A stretch of DNA of 34,113 nucleotides from a virus. Numbering within the stretch: position 1 is the stretch's first letter; each line of letters opens with the position of its first letter. Positions 1 through 7,593 of the stretch are shown here, piece after piece. The DNA lies in the IMG/VR virus record IMGVR_UViG_3300041407_000182, positions 1 to 34,113 of that record. One strand, written 5' to 3'. Under the pieces are notes generated by a model. That model did no database searches. It was not told the DNA's origin and worked only from the letters and a program-made list of their open reading frames with translations. The translations under genes were made by a program, and so were the position numbers.

Positions 1-53
1 GCAAAGAAAAACTTCATTTCCACGGCCACATCTGGTACAAAGTCAGCCGCTCA

Positions 54-127
54 GCGGGTGTCGTATAATGGCATTACTCCAGCTTCCCAAGCTGATAACG
101 AGGGTTCGATTCCCTTCACCCGCTCCA
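54..127 (+). tRNA. tRNA-Gly (anticodon CCC)
   Basis: The gene folds as a normal cloverleaf with a 7-bp acceptor stem (GCGGGTG with CACCCGC). The anticodon loop is TTCCCAA, closed by CAGC/GCTG. It has the T-loop sequence GTTCGATTC and an encoded CCA end preceded by discriminator T. The loop reads CCC as anticodon, hence glycine. The 5' half is chromosomal, and the 3' half from position 81 is supplied by the phage attachment core, so integration restores an intact gene. Confidence 0.95.
81..127 (+). repeat. attL core (47-bp direct repeat of tRNA 3' end)
   Basis: These 47 bases, starting AGCTTCCCAAG and ending CCCGCTCCA, recur exactly at 33826-33872. They cover the anticodon arm, T-arm and acceptor 3' strand of tRNA-Gly. 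This is the usual position for tyrosine-integrase crossover, and phage-specific sequence begins at 128. Confidence 0.93.
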
Positions 128-361
128 CGTATTTCAAGGCCTGTAGCTCTGTTCATCCACTACCGCATCCCTCTGGGGGCCGTATTGGGGACCGTTTCAT
201 CAGAGTAGACGCAAGTAGCTGCACAGCCTGATCCCAACCCCCGCATAGGTGCCAATCCTAAAATCCGTGGGGGTCCGAAAAAACAGTAATATTAGTAATA
301 TCCCCTGCCGAAAAACGCTACAGCCCTTGCAGATCAAGGCCTCCAGCGATTTTTGGAAAAG

Positions 362-561
362 GCGATATTTGAGCGATATGAAGGCGATAGTATTACCTTT
401 CTATAAAGCTATATTTCCATTCTTTAAAACCCAATGAATCCGGGGGTTTGGCTGAAATATTACTTTTCATATCGCTTCATATTACCTTCCCTTGTAATAC
501 CGCGAGCCCAGTAAAACCGGGGGTTCCAGACCCGTTAGCGATGCCGTATCGCTGATATCGC
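362..561. repeat. GCGATAT iteron-like array
   Basis: Three direct copies of GCGATA(T) start at 362, 373 and 384, exactly 11 bp apart, so on one face of the helix. Three inverted copies (TATCGC or ATATCGC) lie at 469-475, 547-552 and 555-561. TATTAC/GTAATA words are interspersed. The spacing suggests protein binding, perhaps integrase arm sites, a phage regulator or a replication or partition factor. Which one cannot be told from sequence. Confidence 0.55.
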
Positions 562-856
562 TCTTTTTGAAAATGCCCCCCTGCCCCTAAGAATCACTCT
601 CAATAAAATGACGTTTTTCAGCGAACCTGAATTGGCTGGATAAAGACGAACCAGGTCGTCGATCGCGTTCAGTTGTGTGAAATCCATCAAACACCGCACA
701 GCGCCCGTCTGGCGTGGCTTGCAGGGAATTCAGCCTCCCCCCGCACACTGCCAGTCTCCGCCCAAAAAAGATCGTGCGCGTTTTTGAAAACGCACCGAAA
801 CCCACGTTTTAAAAATTTTCACCCAATGAAACCGGGGGCTCCAGTCCTGCCCCGTT
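430..856 (+). repeat. Three dispersed CCCAATGAAACCGGGGG-type repeats
   Basis: Related units occur at about 430-450 (CCCAATGAATCCGGGGG), 508-535 (CCCAGTAAAACCGGGGG then TTCCAGACCCGTT) and 822-856 (CCCAATGAAACCGGGGG then CTCCAGTC and CCCGTT). The first and third are preceded by TTTAAAA-like stretches. A weaker relative may be at 256-272. They are not coding. Their role is unknown. Confidence 0.5.
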
Positions 857-899
857 CCTGACCGCCCGCTGCACCGCTGTGCAACCGCACTGCATTTCC

Positions 900-996
900 T
901 TGCAAAACCTTGCACAAAATGAAATGGCCGATCGCCTACAGAGCCCCACGGCCCGCCTGGGCTGCAGGTTCGTTTGCACTACATCTGGATTTGCAC
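900..996 (+). repeat. TTGCAC repeats beside cos candidate
   Basis: TTGCAA at 900 and TTGCAC at 910, 974 and 991 are direct repeats. The copies at 910 and 991 extend to TTGCACAAAA. Further TGCA words occur at 870-895. They lie within 120 bp of the cos candidate and could be terminase small-subunit binding sites. This is inferred only from location. Confidence 0.4.
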
Positions 997-1019
997 AAAA
1001 AACGGACACAAAGCCCGTC

Positions 1020-1040
1020 GGCGGGAGGGGGATAAGTGCG
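1020..1040 (+). other. cos: Candidate cos site
   Basis: The sequence begins GGCGGGAGGGGGATAAG and resembles P2 cos, which begins GGCGAGGCGGGGAAA as recalled. Its place between the tail-fibre end of the late operon and the attachment site is where HP1-like phages carry cos. The exact nick positions cannot be read from sequence. The phage has P2-type terminase genes that require such a site. Confidence 0.5.
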
Positions 1041-1128
1041 TTTTCAGTGGTTTATTTCTTTCCAGCGCTTTTTTCCGAACCGGGCTTCCGACACCCTCCA
1101 GTTTGAGCAACGCAAGGGTAAAGGCGAC

Positions 1129-1243
1129 ATGTACGACCAACTGCTTCCAGCGTGATCTAAGCAACACGATCGAGGGGCTGTACATAGGGTTTGAAGCAGG
1201 CGTTGCCGAACGAATGGAGGCGCTTCGCAGCGAGAGCTCATAA
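1129..1243 (+). pseudogene. Possible remnant of a small phage gene
   Basis: An ATG at 1129 is preceded by AAGGGTAAAGG, a good ribosome site, but the frame closes after eight codons (MYDQLLPA). A neighbouring frame then stays open to a stop at 1241-1243 and ends in the protein-like stretch EGLYIGFEAGVAERMEALRS. One indel could have broken a small gene of about 35 codons. It could equally be chance, and the family is not recognised. Confidence 0.2.
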
Positions 1244-1355
1244 GGAAGAGACGCTTGCAGTGCTCCGCTACCCCCAACCCTCATGAGTAGCTTATGCTGG
1301 GTCTCCACCGGGCCTGTGCCAAACCAGCTGCTTATGTTTTGAAATGGAGATTCGA

Positions 1356-2204
1356 ATGAAGGTTGAGACAATTGCTGAGCAACTGCTTTTCACCACTGTC
1401 AAAATAGAAACCGTGCATCCGAATGCTACAGGCTTTGGGACCGGCTTTTTTTTTATTCATGAACATCAAGGCGGCGAATACCCGTTCATCGTAACCAATA
1501 AACACGTCATAAAAGGAGCGGTGGGAGGAAAGCTAATATTCACGCAAAAAGGAGCTGACGGGGAGCCGCTCATCGGCCAACGCGTCACCCTAAATATGAA
1601 GCAAGAGGTATGGGAAGAATCGTGGTTCGGTCACCCGGACCCAGCTATTGATATCGCTGTAATGGCTCTAGAGCCTTTAATTCAGCAAGTTTCTGAAATG
1701 TTCCCAGTTGGGATTTTTTACATCGGGCTGAATGTCGGAATGATGCCCACCGCCGAGCAACTTAGCCAACTTGATGTACTCGAACAAGTCGCATTTGTTG
1801 GCTATCCAAACGGAGTATGGGACTCCAAGAACCTCATACCCATTATGCGACGGGGCACAACCGCAACGCCTCTGACATTGGACTTTGAAGGCGAGCCAAA
1901 ATTTTTAATTGATGCTTCGGTTTTTGGGGGGTCAAGTGGAAGCCCAGTGTTTATTTTAGATAATGGATTAGTTACAGACAGAAATGGCACGACTTCAATG
2001 CGCTCGCGCATTCATTTCATTGGCGTCATTGCACAGGTCTATCACCGAACCGACTTAAATGCAGTGATTGCAATCCCTATTCCTACACAGTATCAGCCAG
2101 GTGTCGAGACTAAACAGATGATAGATCTCGGAATCGTGATCAAGGCCCGAACGGTGGTTGAGGCGATCATGGCCTACCTGGCTATTCATGCTGAGCCTGA
2201 GTGA
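1356..2204 (+). CDS. Stand-alone trypsin-like serine protease (cargo gene)
   Basis: This 282-aa protein has the chymotrypsin/HtrA-like fold signature: His50 in TNKHVI, Asp99 in AIDIAVM and Ser194 in GGSSGSPVF. It has no signal peptide, membrane segment or PDZ domain, so it is probably a cytoplasmic single-domain protease. The start is ATG 1356 behind TGGAG; an ATG 12 bases upstream lacks a ribosome site. It is the only + strand gene at this end, converges on the late operon and is more AT-rich than the phage genes. These traits fit an independently expressed moron. Trypsin-like domains are effectors in several bacterial anti-phage systems, so defence is a reasonable guess but unproven; a virion-related processing role is less likely. 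Confidence 0.85.
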   Translation: MKVETIAEQLLFTTVKIETVHPNATGFGTGFFFIHEHQGGEYPFIVTNKHVIKGAVGGKLIFTQKGADGEPLIGQRVTLNMKQEVWEESWFGHPDPAIDIAVMALEPLIQQVSEMFPVGIFYIGLNVGMMPTAEQLSQLDVLEQVAFVGYPNGVWDSKNLIPIMRRGTTATPLTLDFEGEPKFLIDASVFGGSSGSPVFILDNGLVTDRNGTTSMRSRIHFIGVIAQVYHRTDLNAVIAIPIPTQYQPGVETKQMIDLGIVIKARTVVEAIMAYLAIHAEPE

Positions 2205-2244
2205 TTGCCCAAGGTCTGGAATACGGGAATGGGGATAGACAGAA

Positions 2245-2265
2245 AAGCCCGCACATAGCGGGCTT
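2245..2265 (-). terminator. Terminator at end of late operon
   Basis: AAGCCCGC and GCGGGCTT form an 8-bp stem around a 5-base loop, and on the minus strand it is followed by TTTTCTGT. It lies 46 bp beyond the last late gene and also between convergent genes, so it may stop the protease transcript in the other direction, although the + side U-tract is poor. Confidence 0.75.
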
Positions 2266-2310
2266 AATAGCTGGATTTTGTAGTCGTTGTTACCAGCCTT
2301 CACCTCTGAG

Positions 2311-3069
2311 TTAGAGCCTCGCCAGGCGCATTTTGGCAAAGGCTTTGAGGTTTGTGTAAAGCGCCGCATCCTGGGTCACGTCCTGGCTGAACAGTGCTAC
2401 CAAGTCGACCTCACCTGCAAAGGGATAAAGGCCTGAGGATCCCAGCAGGAAGTCCAGCACGGACGTTGAGGTCACTGCCGTAGCGCTGGTCGAGGATCCC
2501 GCGAACATATTGGTCGCTCGGGTCAGCGTGCCGTCATACGACGCGATAAAAGCCACCGGACTTGCGGCATCCAGCACTGGAGTGTTTGGCAGCGCTGCGC
2601 CGCGCACGTTGCGCATCAGAGGGCTTGAGCCTGTCAGGCTTTCCACCCGGATGTTACCCCCGCCCGCCCCCACTGGCGCGCCAGCAATGGCCATCTGTGC
2701 GGCATAGCTGTTCGGCTTGGCAATCACGACGATGCTGTAGGGCAGGATGCCGTTGATCTTCGCACCTACGCCCGCCAGATAGCTGGTACCCGACGGCACT
2801 AGGGCAACTGTCCCGCCCTTGGCTTTTGAAACCAAGGTAGCCTTGGCCGCACCCGCATTGAATGAAAGTAACGGCCCGTTATCCTTCCATGATTCCACGG
2901 ACAGAATACCGTTCTGAGCGTCCAGGTTAATAAACTCCGGGACGTCAAAGCGCCAGATCCCTTGGCAGGATTCATGAGCTGCCAATAAAGACTTGTAATC
3001 CTTGATAACGGTCAGTGCGTCGTTATCGAAATCGGCACCTTTGATATGCAACATTGTTGTTTGCAGCAT
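2311..3069 (-). CDS. Accessory tail protein at distal end of late operon
   Basis: This 252-aa protein is the last late gene, 10 bp after the SGNH tailspike. The start ATG 3069 has AAGG upstream; longer in-frame versions run into the previous gene and look like readthrough. The composition is rich in Ala, Gly, Ser and Thr with alternating hydrophobic strands, as in beta-sandwich (LamG/concanavalin-like) receptor-binding modules, but no motif is diagnostic. By position it is a tail fibre or spike partner or a receptor-binding accessory. The C-terminus (TNLKAFAKMRLARL) resembles the end of laminin-type phage domains. The function is inferred. Confidence 0.7.
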   Translation of the reverse strand: MLQTTMLHIKGADFDNDALTVIKDYKSLLAAHESCQGIWRFDVPEFINLDAQNGILSVESWKDNGPLLSFNAGAAKATLVSKAKGGTVALVPSGTSYLAGVGAKINGILPYSIVVIAKPNSYAAQMAIAGAPVGAGGGNIRVESLTGSSPLMRNVRGAALPNTPVLDAASPVAFIASYDGTLTRATNMFAGSSTSATAVTSTSVLDFLLGSSGLYPFAGEVDLVALFSQDVTQDAALYTNLKAFAKMRLARL

Positions 3070-3079
3070 GATTAATACC

Positions 3080-5410
3080 TTAGAAGAGTGAACAGATAAG
3101 TTTGCCGTAGAGTTCAACTTCTCTATAGCCGGGATGGTTAACCATGTTGGTAGAACAAAGAGTTTTGGGGGCAATGCCCAGGCAACCAATACTAACATCA
3201 TCGGCCACATCAGCATATGGCACATATGCGGCCCCGACATCTAAAGCCACACGGCGCAGCATCCGATTGGTATAACGCCACCCGTTAATGTTTTCGGACA
3301 TGTAGTTGCGGCGCGGAACCCCCAAGATAATAATCTCAGCCCCACCAGTAATAAGCTGCTCTGCGATGCTGCGCATGTTGGCATAGGTAGTAGCACTACC
3401 AAGTTCATTCATGCCGAATCCAAGAATAGCCAAGTCCGGTTTGCTTGCCAGCAACGGGTTAAAGCGTGCAGGCCAAAGACCATTGTTTTCGGTAGCGGCC
3501 GAGGTGGTACTACCGATACCCCAGTTATCGTAGGTGATGGTCACGCCGAACCGGCTCTCCAGGTAAGTCTTTAAAGTCCAGAGGCTACCGGTTTTCACAT
3601 GTCGTAGGCCTACTCCATCACCGAGGTCATAGAGGCCGGCAAGCACGCGGGTGTCATAGGGATACAGCGTTCCGTAATGCTCGGTGCGGTCTCGGAAGGG
3701 ACCGTTGGCAGTGGCCAGGTCCGGGATGGTGCCGTTTCCTTGAGCGGTGATCGAATCACCGTAGCCTGCCATGCGGATCGTCTCGCCACGGATCAGCTTG
3801 CCCATGACTTTGGACAGGCACCGTTGAGCATGCTGGCGAATGGCAGGGAAGCCTGCCGAGTGCAGTCTTCCCGGGTAGCCCTCTAACCAGGCACTGGCGT
3901 CAATGAGCGTTACCGTCTCACCGTAGACATAGACGTAGTAAAGAGGAATGCACCCGTTTGTTGGCTTGGCTCGATAGAAGTTCTCATGAGCATCCAGGCT
4001 GCGCTCGACACCCTTGATGACTTCCAGCGCCAACGTCTCGGTGTTCAGCTGGATCAGGTCGTAACGCTCTTTTTTATAGTCGTAGACTACGGAAACCGGC
4101 GTAGATACAGCCGTGGATACCAACCCGGTCAGCGTACTGTTCGTGCCATCTGCTGACAGTGCGTAGTCAACGCCCAAAGTCAGCAGCACGGAATCGGCGA
4201 TGCGCGTCACCTTGGTGTTGAAGGCGTGCTTGACTCGGCGATAGCTGTCGTCAGCGGCCTGGCCGTCAGTCAGGTGCAGAATCGCGTTGTACGGAAGATT
4301 CCCAGTGAACGCTACGCCCGCCACCGAAGCCGTGGCATCAATGGTTACGGAACCGGAAATGAGGAATGACGCGCCCTCTTTACGCAATTCACCACCGATC
4401 GTGACGACACGGCCGGTAACGGTTGCCTTGGGATATGCCTCGTCATAGATACCGATATCCCTTGGCAGACCTACGGCCTCCAAAACGTCCAAGCGCGCCT
4501 TGATCGGGCCCAACGCAATAGGCACAGCGTAGCTTTCGCCTGTAACCGGGTCATACCCGTCGACAATCCTGAAAGAGCTGTCACGAACCGGTTTCCAAAT
4601 CTGGGGAAACCAGTCGTGATAGTTGCGTGTTTCCTGCTCCAGGCTTCCGATATGTACGTCGCCCTTCTTATCGAACGTAATCGTCGCCTTTCCGCCGACG
4701 CCGACCAGGGCACCGATCATTTCCTCGCTGACATCGTTCGCCACGGTGATTACCGCCGGCTGATCGTTGAGCTGAATCCAGCTGCCAGCGCCGCTGGCCC
4801 CGACCTTCTCGTACCAGCCGTTGTTTTCCAGAATCTGGTCGTTGGTCACCATGGCGCGGACTTCGTCATCGGCAGACAAGTCCAGCAGCATCAGTGCAAG
4901 GGTTTTGAACGATTTGACTGATCCTGCGATCGCCTTGGCGCTGGGGTAGCGCTTCACTTCTACCGCAGTGCCGGCGGTGTTTTTATAGAGGATGACAAAC
5001 TCATTGACGTCGTCGCTGGCCACGCTGAAAAACTCACCGTCGACAGTTTTTGCCAGGCCGTCTTCAATCGAGCTGGCATTGCCACGCGACAACAGCGAAG
5101 CATCGAGCGCCGCTTCTGCCCGATGGGCGTAACCCTGCGCCGCCGCCAAGTCGTCATCGACGTCATTAAATTGCAGGTGGATGCGGAAATCACGTGTATC
5201 GGTGACCACCCGGACGTCATACAAACCATTTGCCGCAGCGAACTGGACCAGCCCGTTCTCGTCCGATTTGAACGGGTTGGTTAGCGTGCCCCCCGTTACG
5301 CTGACCACATTGGTCAACAGGTTCTCGGTACCGCGCCCGTACACGTAGCACGTCGCACCAGGCAATTTGTTGCCTTGGTCATCCTGGACAAAGAAGTTCT
5401 TGAGTTCCAA
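3080..5410 (-). CDS. Tailspike/tail fibre with SGNH esterase domain
   Basis: This 776-aa protein has an N-terminal particle-binding part (about 1-120, beginning KNFFVQDDQGNKLPG as in many phage fibres), a long central region and a C-terminal SGNH/GDSL hydrolase from about residue 540. The SGNH blocks are visible: GDSI with Ser553, Gly in NWGIGST, Asn668 in GFGMNEL and His759 in NHPGY. The Asp normally three residues before His is not obvious, as Asn/Met/Val/Asn occupy the area. Such domains deacetylate surface polysaccharide during adsorption. The start is TTG 5410, placed 7 bases after GGAG and one base beyond the spike stop codon. The following gene probably forms part of the same receptor-binding apparatus. 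Confidence 0.85.
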   Translation of the reverse strand: MELKNFFVQDDQGNKLPGATCYVYGRGTENLLTNVVSVTGGTLTNPFKSDENGLVQFAAANGLYDVRVVTDTRDFRIHLQFNDVDDDLAAAQGYAHRAEAALDASLLSRGNASSIEDGLAKTVDGEFFSVASDDVNEFVILYKNTAGTAVEVKRYPSAKAIAGSVKSFKTLALMLLDLSADDEVRAMVTNDQILENNGWYEKVGASGAGSWIQLNDQPAVITVANDVSEEMIGALVGVGGKATITFDKKGDVHIGSLEQETRNYHDWFPQIWKPVRDSSFRIVDGYDPVTGESYAVPIALGPIKARLDVLEAVGLPRDIGIYDEAYPKATVTGRVVTIGGELRKEGASFLISGSVTIDATASVAGVAFTGNLPYNAILHLTDGQAADDSYRRVKHAFNTKVTRIADSVLLTLGVDYALSADGTNSTLTGLVSTAVSTPVSVVYDYKKERYDLIQLNTETLALEVIKGVERSLDAHENFYRAKPTNGCIPLYYVYVYGETVTLIDASAWLEGYPGRLHSAGFPAIRQHAQRCLSKVMGKLIRGETIRMAGYGDSITAQGNGTIPDLATANGPFRDRTEHYGTLYPYDTRVLAGLYDLGDGVGLRHVKTGSLWTLKTYLESRFGVTITYDNWGIGSTTSAATENNGLWPARFNPLLASKPDLAILGFGMNELGSATTYANMRSIAEQLITGGAEIIILGVPRRNYMSENINGWRYTNRMLRRVALDVGAAYVPYADVADDVSIGCLGIAPKTLCSTNMVNHPGYREVELYGKLICSLF

Positions 5411-5411
5411 A

Positions 5412-6362
5412 TCATGCTCCAGTAATGGGCTTCAATTGCCCAGAAAGTAGTAAGCCGGTACCGGCGTGTGCAGCGAAGCTCGCCGCGTTGGAAGGCACCG
5501 GGCTGGAGCCATGCATATGGCCCGCGATATCGGTGTTGGTCTGGATGACTAGGTCAATCAGATCGCACAGCACCTGCAGCACGTTCACGCTCTCGGAACC
5601 GAGCCAGGTCTTGGAAGCAATGCTCTGGCGCGCGCCCTTGACTCGTTCGAGTAGATCTCCCCCGATCGCTGAATTCAGATCACGGGCCACTGCCGTGTTT
5701 TGGTCACGACCGGTGGCGAGATGCAGGTCATCGATCGCGGCCAGGCTGGCGGATCCGCCTGACAGCAACTTGAGCGCGCCCAGGGCCTCGATCTTCTTGA
5801 TGCCGCCGACGGTTTCCGTTGAGTGATCGTCGACCGCCACCGTGGTGGTCTGATGCTTCTCGGCGTTGTTTAGGCTGTTGATCTCGCGATCAATGGAGTC
5901 GTCCTTGATCCCGCCATCGGTCTGCCGCAACCAGTTACCGCTCGCGTCGACGCGCTGCTGGACGGCCTCGCTGTGCTGCCACACCTGGTCGCCCTTCGGT
6001 ACCTTGGGCAGGCTCAGGCCGTGTGGCAGGATGTTCTGAATGAAAGGCTTGTTCGGCAGACCGTAGGCAAAGCTGACCACGACCGTGGTGCCCTCGTCTG
6101 GAAAGGCGAAAAAGCCCATTTCATCCCCACCCATGGGTACCGGCAGCGGCACGCCAGCCAGGAGCGGCATGCTGCTGTCAGGCTCGCCGTCGGGCAGCAG
6201 GATCTGAATGTCCACTGCATAGCGCGGCCGGAAGTCGTCACAGATCCCGGCGCCGGCGGGCGCATCTGCGACCCCGGTGATGCGACCAAAACGGGGCAAG
6301 TGATAGCCCCCAGTCAATTCCGGGAACTGGCGCTCTACGCTGCGGCGGATTACTTCTTCCAT
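5412..6362 (-). CDS. Baseplate spike protein, gpV-like
   Basis: This 316-aa protein has an N-terminal OB-fold/gp5-like region (about 20-110; FGRITGVADAP, MPLLAGVPLPVP, DEGTTVVVSFAYG), the typical gpV/Mu gp45 start. A middle part has short repeats (EKHQTTTVAVDDHSTETVGG) like beta-helical spikes. The C-terminus contains GHMHGSS, where HxH may hold a metal as in phage spike tips. It would be the cell-puncturing tip of the contractile tail. It overlaps the preceding hub gene by 13 bp. It comes after the tail fibre gene, unlike in P2 where V precedes W and J. Confidence 0.8.
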   Translation of the reverse strand: MEEVIRRSVERQFPELTGGYHLPRFGRITGVADAPAGAGICDDFRPRYAVDIQILLPDGEPDSSMPLLAGVPLPVPMGGDEMGFFAFPDEGTTVVVSFAYGLPNKPFIQNILPHGLSLPKVPKGDQVWQHSEAVQQRVDASGNWLRQTDGGIKDDSIDREINSLNNAEKHQTTTVAVDDHSTETVGGIKKIEALGALKLLSGGSASLAAIDDLHLATGRDQNTAVARDLNSAIGGDLLERVKGARQSIASKTWLGSESVNVLQVLCDLIDLVIQTNTDIAGHMHGSSPVPSNAASFAAHAGTGLLLSGQLKPITGA

Positions 6363-7045
6363 TGGATCGCCATTTGGGTGCCGGCCAGGCTCACTTTCGT
6401 GATGCGCTCGCCGCTATTGATGGTTGCACCTGGTCGCAGCCCCGGCAGGGCTGCCACCACGGCGCTCTGATTGCCCTGGTAATCGTCGAAAAGCTCCGTC
6501 GGCAGCTGCAGCGCGGGACGTGCTCCAAAGAAGCTGTCGACCCAACTGCCCACGAAGACTTCGCCATTGCCCTGTTGCTGCCAGATGAAGTCCGGAATGC
6601 TGAACACCTTGGCCAGGCTATCCATCGCCTGGAAGCCAGCGGCCAGGCTGTAGAAGAACGGGGCTTTTACCTTGGCGTAGGCCTGATCTGGAACTAGGAA
6701 CGTCAGACCGGTTTTCTGGTGGATCTCGTCCAGCACGGTGCGCAGATCCGCATGACGCAGGTTCATGGGCAACGGGGCCGACAGGATCGAGGCGAGCTCG
6801 CGGCAAAACAGCACCTGCTCGACAGCGTTCGATGGCGTGCAGCGTTCGACGTAACCAATGAAATGGCGCTGCAGCGTGCTGTTGTTGTAGCCGATGTCGA
6901 GTGTCACCAATCCGGACACTTTGGCCGCTGACTGGATCGTGAGCAGGGCGCGCCCGGGGTTGCGGATCTCGAGCCGCACATCGTCCTTCACCAGGGGATA
7001 AACCTTGCCGGCGATCGTCAGCACCTTGTTGAGTTTCATGCTCAT
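6350..7045 (-). CDS. Baseplate hub-like protein (gpD/Mu gp44-like)
   Basis: This 231-aa protein sits immediately before the spike gene, where hub proteins of the gp27/gpD/gp44 type are encoded. The sequence shows a first beta-rich domain (MKLNKVLTIAGKVYPL, QRHFIGYVERCTP) and the hub-like stretch LRTVLDEIHQKTGLTFLVPD, typical of the helical part of phage hub proteins. It is shorter than P2 gpD (nearly 400 aa). The start ATG 7045 overlaps the previous stop in ATGA. The role is inferred from the motif and neighbourhood. Confidence 0.65.
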   Translation of the reverse strand: MSMKLNKVLTIAGKVYPLVKDDVRLEIRNPGRALLTIQSAAKVSGLVTLDIGYNNSTLQRHFIGYVERCTPSNAVEQVLFCRELASILSAPLPMNLRHADLRTVLDEIHQKTGLTFLVPDQAYAKVKAPFFYSLAAGFQAMDSLAKVFSIPDFIWQQQGNGEVFVGSWVDSFFGARPALQLPTELFDDYQGNQSAVVAALPGLRPGATINSGERITKVSLAGTQMAIQWKK

Positions 7046-7593
7046 GAAGCCGGCCCCAGGTAATCGTCGACCCGCTTCAATACCGCTTCAAAGCCGGTCA
7101 GCTCCGCACCGTGGCCCGTGGTCCCATCACCGCTGCCCGTGCCGGTACCGCCGACCGATACGCCAGTACCGCCCTGCTGGTTCACGGCTTTGGCTGCTCG
7201 ACGGCTTTCCACCCGCTCGGGGTTTGAGAGTTTTTCGGTCAGGGTGAACTGGATCCGCCAGGCGCTGAGGGTGTCGTCTTCCCGGGCGCTGACGCCGTCG
7301 GAAAACTGCACCTGGCGAATACCGAACGCTGCAGCGGTGTCGCTTACGACGCGATAGGTTTTGAGCTGGCCACCGGCTTCAGTGGCTTCGGCCAGGCTCA
7401 ACAGTGAGCGCAGCTGACTCTCGTCGACGTAGCGGATCAGCAGGGAAACGGCCAAGGTCTTGGGCTTGAAACCCTTGTGTGCCTTTTCGGTGTTGCTGGT
7501 CTGGCCCGACAGATCCTCGCTTTCGATGCGCAGGTTGGCCGTGACCTTGAGCCCCTTGCCGCGCACTTCTTGACCATCGAGCAAAAGGGTCAT
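7042..7593 (-). CDS. Tail/baseplate protein of unknown family
   Basis: This 183-aa protein starts at ATG 7593, overlapping the preceding stop by ATGA. The first 130 residues look like a compact beta-rich domain (MTLLLDGQEVRGKGLKV, SLLIRYVDESQLRSLLSL, WRIQFTLTEK). Residues about 135-165 form a Gly/Thr/Ser-rich linker (GGTGTGSGDGTTGHG) before a short helix. The location between the 306-aa tail protein and the hub suggests a baseplate component, possibly comparable to the gpU/gp43-type partner of the hub, but I do not recognise the family. Confidence 0.6.
   Translation of the reverse strand: MTLLLDGQEVRGKGLKVTANLRIESEDLSGQTSNTEKAHKGFKPKTLAVSLLIRYVDESQLRSLLSLAEATEAGGQLKTYRVVSDTAAAFGIRQVQFSDGVSAREDDTLSAWRIQFTLTEKLSNPERVESRRAAKAVNQQGGTGVSVGGTGTGSGDGTTGHGAELTGFEAVLKRVDDYLGPAS

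Larger units (their letters stand above)
128..1355. other. Phage left-end non-coding region (attP arm, repeats, cos)
   Basis: There is no convincing gene in these 1.2 kb: open frames here are short, lack ribosome sites and overlap each other. The stretch carries a GCGATAT array (362-561), a CCGGGGG repeat family (430-856), TTGCAC repeats (900-996), a cos candidate (1020-1040) and a possible gene remnant (1129-1243). Up to about 560 it is visibly AT-rich with many TATTAC/GTAATA words. By position it forms one arm of attP after excision. Confidence 0.6.

Noticed and set aside
249-437. 62-codon frame in the left non-coding arm
   Set aside because: No ribosome site, no protein-like pattern, and it runs through the GCGATAT array.
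128-1355. CRISPR array, retron or self-splicing intron in the left arm
   Set aside because: Repeats are too short, irregular and unlike direct-repeat/spacer order; no reverse transcriptase or intron core was seen.
979-1371. 130-codon minus-strand frame over cos and the protease start
   Set aside because: Overlaps the cos candidate and protease start, with no supporting signal.
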